This document shows, piece after piece, positions 7,499-15,535 of a stretch of 34,136 bases of DNA. The notes under the pieces were generated by a model that saw only the letters and a program-made list of their open reading frames with translations, was not told the DNA's origin and did not search any database. The stretch comes from Thalassospira sp. HF15. GTDB lineage: Bacteria; Pseudomonadota; Alphaproteobacteria; Rhodospirillales; Thalassospiraceae. The stretch covers positions 1-34,136 of the forward strand of contig NZ_JAAVKI010000012.1 of the NCBI RefSeq assembly GCF_011806525.1, in the 5' to 3' direction. Numbering within the stretch: position 1 is the first letter of the stretch; the number at the start of each line of letters is the position of its first letter. The translations under genes were made by a program, and so were the position numbers.

Positions 7499-9244
7499 AT
7501 GAGCCTTTTTGGTGCAATGATTTCCGGTGTTTCCGGCCTGAATGCGCAGTCTCAGAACCTGGGCGTCATCTCGGACAACATCTCGAACCTCAACACAATC
7601 GGTTACAAGGGAACGATCGGGCGCTTCTCGACCCTGGTGACTGAAGCCGCAACAGATACCCGCTACACACCTGGTGGCGTTCGGTTCCATCCGACCGCAC
7701 TGATCAGCAAGCAGGGTCTTCTGCAGGCCACCTCGTCAACCACGGCAGCAGCAATTTCGGGTGATGGTTTCTTCATCGTTCGCGGTACTGCGACCCCCGG
7801 ATCCAACGACGAGCTGTTCTTTACCCGTGCTGGTGATTTCAAACCAGACGACGACGGCTACCTGAAAAACACTGCCGGTTATTATGTTCAGGGTTGGGCA
7901 ACCGACCGTGACGGTGGTCTTCTGGATGGGAATGGTAATGCGACAACTTCAAACAGTTCTGCAGTTACCGACCTTCAGGTTCTTGATATCAACTCGATCC
8001 TGACGGCGGCCGCATCGACCACCAATATCGAATTCGGTGCAAACCTAAACTCTGACGAAACCGCGGTTACCGGTGGCACGGCCACATCGACGACCGTTGG
8101 CCTCGACTATGATACGACCGATCTGACAACGCTTGCCGGTATCAATAACGGTGACCAGTTCTCGATCACTCATAACGGTACAACCACCAATATCACGATC
8201 AATACCGGTGATACTCTGGAAGACTTGGCTGCGGCGATCAGCGCTGTCACCGGGATCGACGCGACCACCACCACGACCGGTACGAACGACACCCTGACAC
8301 TTACCGCTGCCTTTGCCGATCAAGGCGTAACCTTCGCCAACGTAACTGGCACGCCATTCAGCGCAACAGGCATAACCGTTCCGGGTGTTCCTGGCACCTT
8401 GGCGGCCACGTATACTGCTGGTGATCTCGCAAGCGGAACAGTTGCCGAAGACAACACCATGCCAGTTACCATCTATGACTCGCTTGGTTCCGCCCACACC
8501 GTGAACCTTCAGGTGGTCAAACTTGGTCAGAACCGTTGGGGCTTCGAGTTGACCGGGAACACTACCGCCGGCGAACTGGATGCAACTGACCATCCGAATG
8601 GCTTGATCCAGGCCGGTACCATCACATTTGACGGTTCTGGTAACCTGCAGAGCTTTACGGGTGTTCAGGCAACTGTCGGTGCGACAACCGTTGGTGTAAA
8701 CGGCAGTCTGGTCGATACCGACATCTCGGCTGAATGGAGCAATGGCTCGGATACGAGCGAGTTCACGCTTGATTTCGGCACCATCGGTCTTGGCAATGGT
8801 ATTACCCAGTTTGCCGCCGGCTCGGATGCGAACGGTAACCTTGTCGAATACACCACCCACTTCATCAACCAGAACGGCGCGCAGGCTGGCACCATGGTGA
8901 ACTATGCCTTCACCGAGGATGGCTTCCTGCAGGTCGAATTCGCCAACGGTGTGAAACGTCCGGTCTACAAACTTGCGATCGCAACCTTTGAAGCCCCTGA
9001 TGAAATGGAAAACCACACCGGTAACGTTTACCGTCAGACACGTGAGTCGGGTGATTACCTGCTGCGTGAACCGGGCTTGAACGGTGCTGGTAACGTCGTG
9101 GCATCCGCACTTGAAGGATCGAACGTCGATCTCGGTGAGGAATTCACCAACATGATTGTTACCCAGCGTGCCTTCTCGGCAAACACCAAGACAATCACAA
9201 CGACCGATGAAATGCTTGATGAGCTGATCCGGATCAAACGGTAA
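7499..9244 (+). CDS. flgE: Flagellar hook protein FlgE, 581 aa
   Basis: Structural subunit of the curved hook. The N-terminal rod/hook domain reads MSLFGAMISGVSGLNAQSQN, with the conserved ISNLNTIGYKG at about 29-39. The FlgE D2-type β domain is at about 310-430. The C-terminal domain ends in GSNVDLGEEFTNMIVTQRAF and the helix TITTTDEMLDELIRIKR. At 581 residues it is longer than the roughly 400 of enteric FlgE. The extra length is a Thr/Asn-rich central insertion that includes a flagellin-IN-like segment near residues 225-260 (NTGDTLEDLAAAISAVTG). AGGAG just before 7492 supports the ATG. It closes the hook unit. Confidence 0.96.
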   Translation: MSLFGAMISGVSGLNAQSQNLGVISDNISNLNTIGYKGTIGRFSTLVTEAATDTRYTPGGVRFHPTALISKQGLLQATSSTTAAAISGDGFFIVRGTATPGSNDELFFTRAGDFKPDDDGYLKNTAGYYVQGWATDRDGGLLDGNGNATTSNSSAVTDLQVLDINSILTAAASTTNIEFGANLNSDETAVTGGTATSTTVGLDYDTTDLTTLAGINNGDQFSITHNGTTTNITINTGDTLEDLAAAISAVTGIDATTTTTGTNDTLTLTAAFADQGVTFANVTGTPFSATGITVPGVPGTLAATYTAGDLASGTVAEDNTMPVTIYDSLGSAHTVNLQVVKLGQNRWGFELTGNTTAGELDATDHPNGLIQAGTITFDGSGNLQSFTGVQATVGATTVGVNGSLVDTDISAEWSNGSDTSEFTLDFGTIGLGNGITQFAAGSDANGNLVEYTTHFINQNGAQAGTMVNYAFTEDGFLQVEFANGVKRPVYKLAIATFEAPDEMENHTGNVYRQTRESGDYLLREPGLNGAGNVVASALEGSNVDLGEEFTNMIVTQRAFSANTKTITTTDEMLDELIRIKR

Positions 9245-9252
9245 TTGATATC

Positions 9253-9282
9253 TGTTTCAGGGCGTTAACCCGCCCTGAAACA
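9253..9282 (+). promoter_or_regulatory. Perfect 12-bp hairpin after flgE, no T run
   Basis: TGTTTCAGGGCG (9253-9264), loop TTAACC, CGCCCTGAAACA (9271-9282), starting 8 bases after the flgE stop. As no T run follows, it probably stabilises the 3' end of the message or acts together with the terminator 20 bases later. Confidence 0.6.
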
Positions 9283-9302
9283 CCTTGCACCAATCGAGAC
9301 TC

Positions 9303-9330
9303 GCCCGGCCGATGTGCCGGGCTTCTTTTT
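9303..9330 (+). terminator. Rho-independent terminator of the hook unit
   Basis: GCCCGGC (9303-9309), loop CGATGT, GCCGGGC (9316-9322), then TTCTTTTT. It is the second of two hairpins after flgE. Confidence 0.9.
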
Positions 9331-9549
9331 GCCCGATTGACTCACTACATAAAGGGCAGAACAAAGCAGTTTTAAATATCCAAATGATTCAAATCACTGA
9401 TGAATTTGAATCCGGTAACTGGGCAAAAATTGCCGGTTGTTAACCTGTTCTTCAGCATGGAGAACTATTCGTTGTTGATGCTGGTCGCATTCCGCATGGA
9501 TCGATCCGCATAGGGACAGTGGTAAAATTTCGTTTCGGAGCAGTCGAAC

Positions 9550-11202
9550 GTGGGCGGCTTGTTGCAAACACTCAAAGGTCTGGGACCGACGCGCCTGATG
9601 GCTATCAGCGGCGTGGGCGTATTGCTGCTTGTTTTCTTTGCATTTCTGATCATGCGCGTTTCAGCTCCGAACATGGAACTGCTCTATCGCGATCTTGATC
9701 CGGCCGATGCCAGCCAAATCGTCAATCGTCTTGAGGATCAGCAGGTCCAATATCAATTACTGAACAACGGCACCGAAATCCTTGTTCCTGGTGATCAGGT
9801 CAACCGTATGCGGCTGAGCATGGCCGAAAGCGGCCTGCCAACTGGGGGCTCTGTCGGATACGAGGTGTTTGACAACTCCGACGGCTTTGGCGCGACGAGC
9901 TTTGAGCAGAACATCAACCATGTCCGCGCCCTTGAAGGCGAACTTGCCAGAACAATTGCCGCGATCCAGTCGATCCAGCAGGCACGTGTTCATCTTGTTC
10001 TGCCAAAACGTCAGATGTTTTCGCGCGAAACGCAGGAAGCCAGTGCTTCTATCGCGGTCAAGATGGCGGGCGGCGAACTGAAACCCGAACAGGTTGTTGC
10101 CATTCAACATCTTGTCGCAGCTGCAGTACCGCAGCTTGACCCCGGAAAAGTTTCGATCATTGACGAACGTGGTCGTCTTCTGGCGCGCGGCGATGGCGAA
10201 CAGCAATCCTCCACCTTCCTGACCCAGACCGCCGATGAAATGCGCATCCGCACCGAAAGCCGCCTGCGCAACACCATCGAAGATCTGTTGTCGCGCTCCC
10301 TTGGCTACGGCGAGGTTCGCGCCGAAGTGTCGGTCGAGATGGACTTTAACAAGATCACGACCGCAGATGAGCGCTTCAACCCCGATGAGCGGGTGATCCG
10401 TTCAAGCCAGACGATCGAAGAAAATGCCACCAATTCCGAGACCGACGGCGCTGACCCGGTAACCCTTCAAAATAACCTGCCCGACGCCAACTTTGGCGGT
10501 GGCAATGGTGCTGGCACCCAAAGTCAGGAAAACCGCACCGAAGAAACGGTCAACTACGAGATCTCCAAAACCACCACCACGCAGGTGAAGGAAATTGGCG
10601 AGATTTCGCGCGTGACCGTCGCCGTGCTGGTTGATGGGACTTATACAACCGATGAAAACGGCGAGCGCCTTTATCAGGAACGCTCCCCGGAAGACCTTGA
10701 AAAGATCGCCGCCCTTGTGCGCAGCGCTATCGGCTATGATCCGCAGCGCAGCGATCAGGTCGAGGTCATCAACATGCAGTTCGCTGATACCGAAGACCTG
10801 TTCCCGGATGAAGAGATCGAGACCTTCCTTGGCCTCGACAAGGCTGAAATATTCCGCATTGCAGAGATGCTGGTCCTCGCGATCGTTGCGATCCTCGTCA
10901 TCCTGCTGGTGGTTCGCCCGCTGCTGACGCGTGCATTCGAAACCCTGCCAAGTGCAGCAGATATGGCCCAGCGCCAGCTTCTTTCCGAAGACATGAGTGC
11001 TGAGGGAACACCGGCGCTTGAAGGCCCGGCACCTGTGCCGATGGCACCGGGTGGTGCAGATGAAGGCGAAGAACTCATCAACCTGTCGCAGGTTGAAGGC
11101 CGCGTGAAAGCCTCCTCGGTCAAGAAAATCGGCGAGATCGTGGAGAAACACCCGGAAGAAGCTCTCTCGATCATTCGCAACTGGCTGTATCAGGAGAGCT
11201 GA
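9550..11202 (+). CDS. fliF: Flagellar MS-ring protein FliF, 550 aa (GTG start)
   Basis: Inner-membrane MS ring, the first-assembled base of the motor and the housing of the export gate. First membrane segment at about 15-36; periplasmic ring-building motifs at about 45-200 (YRDLDPADASQIVNRLE, GSVGYEVFDNSDGFGATSF, ARVHLVLPKRQMFSRE); β-collar domain up to about 430; second membrane segment at about 437-457; cytoplasmic C-terminus ending EKHPEEALSIIRNWL, the FliG-binding tail. The start is GTG with CGGAG at 9536-9540, because an upstream ATG in the same frame meets a stop. FliG normally follows FliF; here the next gene is fliH. First gene of the basal-body/export operon; I saw no sigma-54 site in the 220 bases before it. 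Confidence 0.96.
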   Translation: MGGLLQTLKGLGPTRLMAISGVGVLLLVFFAFLIMRVSAPNMELLYRDLDPADASQIVNRLEDQQVQYQLLNNGTEILVPGDQVNRMRLSMAESGLPTGGSVGYEVFDNSDGFGATSFEQNINHVRALEGELARTIAAIQSIQQARVHLVLPKRQMFSRETQEASASIAVKMAGGELKPEQVVAIQHLVAAAVPQLDPGKVSIIDERGRLLARGDGEQQSSTFLTQTADEMRIRTESRLRNTIEDLLSRSLGYGEVRAEVSVEMDFNKITTADERFNPDERVIRSSQTIEENATNSETDGADPVTLQNNLPDANFGGGNGAGTQSQENRTEETVNYEISKTTTTQVKEIGEISRVTVAVLVDGTYTTDENGERLYQERSPEDLEKIAALVRSAIGYDPQRSDQVEVINMQFADTEDLFPDEEIETFLGLDKAEIFRIAEMLVLAIVAILVILLVVRPLLTRAFETLPSAADMAQRQLLSEDMSAEGTPALEGPAPVPMAPGGADEGEELINLSQVEGRVKASSVKKIGEIVEKHPEEALSIIRNWLYQES

Positions 11203-11227
11203 TGCTCCTGACAGTTATCGGCTCACT

Positions 11228-11253
11228 GGCAGCCGCAGGGCTGCCCCCCTTTT
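11228..11253 (+). terminator. Hairpin between fliF and fliH, possible partial terminator
   Basis: GGCAGCC (11228-11234), loop GCAG, GGCTGCC (11239-11245), then CCCCC and TTTT. The T run is pushed away from the stem by C residues, so termination is probably incomplete. It could lower expression of the downstream genes relative to fliF. Confidence 0.45.
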
Positions 11254-11281
11254 GTTGCTCAAGGCGTTTTAGCATTTCGAT

Positions 11282-12634
11282 ATGACGGCCATTGAAAAGT
11301 TCACATTCTCGCTAAGCTTCGACGATGCCGACAACGTAATCCGTTCGGCAGGCGACGAGGATGAGCATTACGAACTGGGCAAGAAAAAGAAGAAAAAGAA
11401 AGAAGAAGAAGCCCCCCCGCCCCCTCCGCCGGTCTATACCGAGGAGCAAGGCGCGCAGATGGTGGCCGAAGCCGAACAACGCGGCCACGAACAGGGTTTT
11501 GCCGAAGGCCACAAACAGGGTTTTGATGAAGCTCATCAGCAAATCATGGCTTCCCTTGAAAAGGCGGTTGGCGATGTCGAATCCGAAATCGCCGAAAAGC
11601 TCAGTCAGATCGACGAGCAGCAAAAGCGCGCCAATGCCAAAATCAACGAAGATGCCATCCATGTTGCACTTGGCATTATCCGCAAACTGGCGCCGGCCTG
11701 GTCCAAACAGTACCAGTTGACGGAGATTGAGGACATTGTTCGCCAATGTCTGGCCAACCTGTTTGAAGCGCCAAAAGTCATGATCAAGGTCCATCCTGAT
11801 CTTGAAAAAGATGTTGGCGCCGCTGCTGAACGCATCGCGCTGTCACGTGGTTTTTCAGGCAAGGTCGTTGTCGTCGGCGAAGCCGAGGTTGCGATGGGTG
11901 ACTGTCAGGTTTCATGGGGTGACGGGACTGCAGTGCGCGACAGTGCGCGTATCTGGTCTGAAATCAACACCATCATTGATAATGCCCTGGCCCTGCATGC
12001 CAGTGATCATGACCTGGCTGAGAGCGATATGGGCGATCCCGAAGTTCAGGAAAGCCGAATACCGGCTGAGGAACCAACCCCAGAACAAACTGCACCGACG
12101 CAAGAGGCTGCCGCCCAACCGGAAGCAATGTCAGAGCAACCGGAACCGCAAGAAGACGCAACGCCAGAGCCCGAACACGCAACAGAAATTCCTGAACCGG
12201 TCGACGCCACGCCAGCACCGGAAACATCATCATCGGCGCAAACACCTGCCTCGGAAAGCGCATCCCAGCCGCAGGACAATCTTGCAGGACTGACCCAAGG
12301 TGCATCAGCAGAACCGGTGACACAGGTCACATCGGATACGCCGTCCCCGGCGCACCCTGCTGAGGAAGGCCCGGCAACGCAAGAAGGCGATGGCACCGAG
12401 ACGCGGAATATGCAAACATCGCAAGAAGATACGATGGCACATCCGACACAGTCGACTGGCGAGGTGCAAAGCCCGGAACCGGACGCGACCGCGCCGCAAC
12501 AACCGACAGCGGAACCTGCCACCGAACAGCAGGCGGAAAACAAGCCCGAAGCAAAAAATGACCAGACGACCACAGCCGACGAGATGGCTGCTGTGAAGCA
12601 ACCGACCAAAGACGCAGGAGACGAAAATGGCTGA
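11282..12634 (+). CDS. fliH: Flagellar assembly protein FliH, 450 aa with a long acidic tail
   Basis: Regulator of the export ATPase FliI; it bridges FliI to FliN in the C ring. Residues 30-50 hold a run of seven Lys, then Glu, then six Pro. Residues 55-95 are the Gly-repeat helix typical of FliH (GHEQGFAEGHKQGFDEAHQ). Residues 95-235 form the coiled coil and the conserved C-terminal domain, with INEDAIHVALGIIRKLAP and VMIKVHPDLE. Residues about 245-450 are a Pro/Glu/Thr/Gln/Ala-rich tail, about doubling the usual length of some 230. The ribosome site is weak (AAGG 17 bases upstream), so the start is somewhat uncertain. The 3' end overlaps fliN by 8 bases. Its position equals that of flbE in Caulobacter. 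Confidence 0.88.
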   Translation: MTAIEKFTFSLSFDDADNVIRSAGDEDEHYELGKKKKKKKEEEAPPPPPPVYTEEQGAQMVAEAEQRGHEQGFAEGHKQGFDEAHQQIMASLEKAVGDVESEIAEKLSQIDEQQKRANAKINEDAIHVALGIIRKLAPAWSKQYQLTEIEDIVRQCLANLFEAPKVMIKVHPDLEKDVGAAAERIALSRGFSGKVVVVGEAEVAMGDCQVSWGDGTAVRDSARIWSEINTIIDNALALHASDHDLAESDMGDPEVQESRIPAEEPTPEQTAPTQEAAAQPEAMSEQPEPQEDATPEPEHATEIPEPVDATPAPETSSSAQTPASESASQPQDNLAGLTQGASAEPVTQVTSDTPSPAHPAEEGPATQEGDGTETRNMQTSQEDTMAHPTQSTGEVQSPEPDATAPQQPTAEPATEQQAENKPEAKNDQTTTADEMAAVKQPTKDAGDENG

Positions 12635-12989
12635 TGATGACGATCTCGAACTCTCCGAACTCGATGACGATCACATTGAACTCGAGGGCGAAGGAACCGA
12701 ACTTCTTGCCGCAGCCGAAGCTGGCAGCGAGCAGATGAAGACTTCCAAGGATCTCGAAGCCGTGTACGATATTCCCGTTCAGGTTTCAGCTGTCCTTGGG
12801 AAAGCAACCATGCAGGTCAGTCAATTGCTGAAACTTGGTCGTGGTGCTGTCGTAGAGCTTGACCGTAAAGTTGGTGAAGCTATTGATATCTATGTGAACA
12901 ACCGTCTGGTCGCGCGCGGCGAGGTGGTTGTGGTTGAAGACCGGCTTGGCGTGACCATGACGGAAATCATCAAATCAGAGAAAAGCTAA
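12627..12989 (+). CDS. fliN: Flagellar motor switch protein FliN, 120 aa
   Basis: C-ring component that docks FliH-FliI at the motor base and takes part in direction switching. Residues 1-40 are strongly acidic. Residues about 45-118 form the SpoA domain, with YDIPVQVSAVLGKATMQVSQL, LGRGAVVELDRKVGEAIDIYV and RGEVVVVEDRLGVTMTEII, all typical for FliN. CAGGAG about 8 bases before the ATG lies inside the end of fliH, so the two are translationally coupled. fliG and fliM, the other switch genes, are not in this window. Confidence 0.95.
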   Translation: MADDDDLELSELDDDHIELEGEGTELLAAAEAGSEQMKTSKDLEAVYDIPVQVSAVLGKATMQVSQLLKLGRGAVVELDRKVGEAIDIYVNNRLVARGEVVVVEDRLGVTMTEIIKSEKS

Positions 12990-13010
12990 CGTAAGAGAGG
13001 ATATCCGACT

Positions 13011-13805
13011 ATGGCCGAAGGGGGGACTAAAACGTCGTTTGACATTGCGACAGTCGGGGGACTGGCCATTGGCTTTGCGTTGGTGATCGCTGCAATCATC
13101 TTTGGCGGATCGCCGGGCGCCTTTATCGATATCCCCTCTGTCCTGATTGTGATCGGCGGTACAGCGGCCATTACGGCTGTCAGCTTTGCGTTGGGCGAGT
13201 TTCTCGGCTCTGGCAAGGTCCTGATGCGCACGATTTTCCACAAGTCGCGCAATCCGGCCGATGCTGCCCTTCAGATTCTTCAGCTTGCCGAAATCGCCCG
13301 TAAGGGTGGCGTTCTCTCGCTGCAGGGACATCTCGATAGCTTGCAGAGCGAAGAATACCTCTGGAAAGGCCTGTCGCTGGTCGTTGATGGCACCCCGCCC
13401 GAGGAAGTCGAAGCCATCATGCGCAAGGACATGAATGCCACCATCGGCCGCCACCAGAAAGGTGCAAACATCATGAAAAAGGCTGGTGACGTTGCACCGG
13501 CGATGGGCCTGATCGGGACGCTGATCGGTCTGGTTCAGATGCTTGGTAACCTTGATGATCCGTCCTCCATTGGTCCGTCGATGGCTGTTGCACTTTTGAC
13601 GACCTTCTATGGCGCGGTTCTGGCCAACATGGTGTTCATGCCGCTTGCCGGTAAGCTTGAACGCAACTCAAGCGACGAAGAACTTTTGAATTCGGTCTAT
13701 ATGGTTGGTGCTGTTTCCATCGGTCGGCAGGAAAACCCCCGCCGCCTGGAAATGCTGATCAACTCGATCCTGCCGCCGTCAAAACGCGTCAGCTACTTCG
13801 ATTGA
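13011..13805 (+). CDS. motA: Flagellar stator subunit MotA, PomA-like (sodium type), 264 aa
   Basis: Inner-membrane stator subunit that, with a MotB/PomB partner, turns ion flow into torque on FliG. Four membrane segments at about 12-32, 42-62, 165-185 and 195-215. Diagnostic segments are FIDIPSVLIVIGGT, GDVAPAMGLIGTLIGLVQML and SIGPSMAVALLTTFYGAVLANMVF, which resemble Vibrio PomA more than E. coli MotA. In the cytoplasmic loop the basic residues R97 and K98 are kept, but the glutamates that follow in PomA (after the LAL/SL block) are replaced by Q105 and G106. No motB-like gene is next to it. A GAGAGG ribosome site lies about 10 bases before the ATG, and it is 21 bases after fliN, clearly in the operon. 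Confidence 0.9.
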   Translation: MAEGGTKTSFDIATVGGLAIGFALVIAAIIFGGSPGAFIDIPSVLIVIGGTAAITAVSFALGEFLGSGKVLMRTIFHKSRNPADAALQILQLAEIARKGGVLSLQGHLDSLQSEEYLWKGLSLVVDGTPPEEVEAIMRKDMNATIGRHQKGANIMKKAGDVAPAMGLIGTLIGLVQMLGNLDDPSSIGPSMAVALLTTFYGAVLANMVFMPLAGKLERNSSDEELLNSVYMVGAVSIGRQENPRRLEMLINSILPPSKRVSYFD

Positions 13806-13817
13806 TCACACGTGTGA
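13806..13817. promoter_or_regulatory. Perfect 12-bp palindrome between motA and flbD
   Basis: TCACACGTGTGA is its own reverse complement and starts on the last base of the motA stop region, 72 bases before flbD. It could be a binding site for a dimeric regulator. Several perfect 12-mers are expected by chance in a window of this size, so this is only a candidate. Confidence 0.25.
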
Positions 13818-13889
13818 AGACTGGCCCTGTTGCATTTGAACTATTCGGGTGCGCAGGGTCCCCGAAACTGATCGGAAAGAGATGAGACG

Positions 13890-15446
13890 ATGCAGGTACT
13901 GATCGTTGGTGGACTGGGCGGACAGATAGGCGCAGCCAGCAAGATCGCAATGGCGCGCGGCGCTTCGGTCCAGTTGGCCGAAAGCGTGACGACGGCGCTT
14001 AACATCCTGCGGACTGGCAACCGGATTGATCTGGTCATGGCTGACATCACTCTTGATGTCGCTGCCCTGATTGATGCCATGGGTGCAGAACGCATCACCG
14101 TTCCGGTTGTGGCATGCGGCATCGGCAATGATGTCAACGGTGCGGTCAACGCCATTAAGGCCGGTGCACAGGAATTTATCCCCCTGCCGCCCGAAGCAGA
14201 TCTGATCGCGGCCATCTTTGAGGCCGTGACCGAGGAAAGCCATGCGCTGATCCATCGCGATGCCCGCATGGCAGAAACCCTGCGTCTGGCGGGTCAGGTC
14301 GCCAACAGCTCGGCCTCCATCCTGATCACCGGTGAAAGCGGTACCGGTAAGGAAATCATTTCGCGCTACGTGCATCGCAAGTCCAATCGCGCGGATAAGC
14401 CGTTTGTCGCGGTCAACTGTGCGGCAATCCCCGACAACCTTCTTGAATCCGAACTTTTCGGTCATGAGAAAGGTGCCTTTACCGGGGCGCAGGCACGCCG
14501 CATCGGTAAATTTGAAGAAGCCAATGGCGGCACGCTTTTGCTTGATGAAATCAGCGAAATGGATGTCCGCCTGCAGGCAAAGCTTCTGCGGGCCATTCAG
14601 GAAAAGGAAATTGACCGGCTTGGTGGCAAAAGTCCCGTCAAGGTCGATGTCCGAATTCTGGCAACCTCGAACCGCAATCTTGAGGCCGAAGTCAATGCGG
14701 GTAACTTCCGCGAAGATTTGTATTTCCGCCTGAATGTCGTCAACCTTGATATTCCGTCGCTGCGTGAGCGTCCCGACGATATCCCGGTTCTGGCCGAGTT
14801 CTTTGTCAAAAAGTATTCCGAGGCCAATGACGTTCCGGTTCGCCCGATCAGCCCGCTTGCGATCCAGCGCCTGCTGTCCCACCACTGGCGGGGCAATGTG
14901 CGCGAGCTGGAAAACACCATGCACCGTGCCGTGCTGATTGCAGGTCCGGACGAAATCGGGCCCGAAGCCATTATGCTTTCCGGATCAGGCAAGAGTGAAC
15001 CGACCGCTGCAGCACCACAGGCCCCCTCGCCCGCACCGACTGCACCTGCGGCGCCGGCACGGGCAAGTTCGGCCTATGCCAACGCCAATGCCGCCTATGG
15101 CGCGGCCTCATCGGCCTATCAGCCAAGCGCACCCACACCACCGCCTGCCCCCTCTGCTCCGGCAGAAGAGGCACCGGCTGCGGATCAAGGCTCTGATAGC
15201 TCTGATAGCTCTGATAGCGCATCAGATGAAGGTACTGGAAACGGGTCGATGACCTCGGCGCTGGTTGGACGTACGGTTGCTGACGTCGAACGCGACCTGA
15301 TCATTGATACGCTCAAGCATTGCTTTGGTAACCGGACCCATGCGGCCAACATTCTTGGCATTTCCATTCGAACCCTGCGCAACAAGCTGCGCCAGTATAA
15401 CGACGAAGGACTTGCCGTCCCGGCCCCGGGCGATGGTCACGACTGA
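13890..15446 (+). CDS. flbD: Sigma-54-dependent flagellar regulator FlbD, 518 aa
   Basis: AAA+ activator of sigma-54 RNA polymerase that times the middle/late flagellar genes in alphaproteobacteria. Residues 1-115 form a degenerate receiver: D52 is present (ADIT), but the acidic pair expected after the first β strand is replaced by VGG, so classic phosphorylation is doubtful. AAA+ domain at about 125-360: Walker A GESGTGKE (148-155), sigma-54 contact loop GAFTGA (195-200), Walker B GGTLLLDE (213-220), and the arginine-bearing segment [13 protein letters not shown] Pro/Ala/Ser linker at about 370-450 contains Ser-Asp repeats. The Fis-type helix-turn-helix is at about 455-505 ([20 protein letters not shown]). 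It probably drives the sigma-54 promoters at 2295 and 4955. Confidence 0.95.
   Translation: MQVLIVGGLGGQIGAASKIAMARGASVQLAESVTTALNILRTGNRIDLVMADITLDVAALIDAMGAERITVPVVACGIGNDVNGAVNAIKAGAQEFIPLPPEADLIAAIFEAVTEESHALIHRDARMAETLRLAGQVANSSASILITGESGTGKEIISRYVHRKSNRADKPFVAVNCAAIPDNLLESELFGHEKGAFTGAQARRIGKFEEANGGTLLLDEISEMDVRLQAKLLRAIQEKEIDRLGGKSPVKVDVRILATSNRNLEAEVNAGNFREDLYFRLNVVNLDIPSLRERPDDIPVLAEFFVKKYSEANDVPVRPISPLAIQRLLSHHWRGNVRELENTMHRAVLIAGPDEIGPEAIMLSGSGKSEPTAAAPQAPSPAPTAPAAPARASSAYANANAAYGAASSAYQPSAPTPPPAPSAPAEEAPAADQGSDSSDSSDSASDEGTGNGSMTSALVGRTVADVERDLIIDTLKHCFGNRTHAANILGISIRTLRNKLRQYNDEGLAVPAPGDGHD
15190..15218 (+). repeat. Three 9-bp tandem repeats in the flbD linker
   Basis: The unit GCTCTGATA occurs three times head to tail (15190-15216) plus GC, coding for a short Ser-Asp repeat in the linker between the AAA+ and DNA-binding domains. 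Slippage would add or remove three residues and keep the frame. Confidence 0.8.
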
Positions 15447-15535
15447 ACATGAAAATTCCCTGCGCTATCCCCATCTTCAATGCAGGTAAAAGCGCAACGG
15501 ACTTCGAGCAAGCAACAGGATAACAAGCAAAGACA

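Noticed and set aside
12046..12807. 253-codon minus-strand open frame over the fliH tail
   Set aside because: Antisense to the low-complexity Pro/Glu/Thr tail; the Ser/Cys/Gly-rich translation is the expected mirror of that bias.
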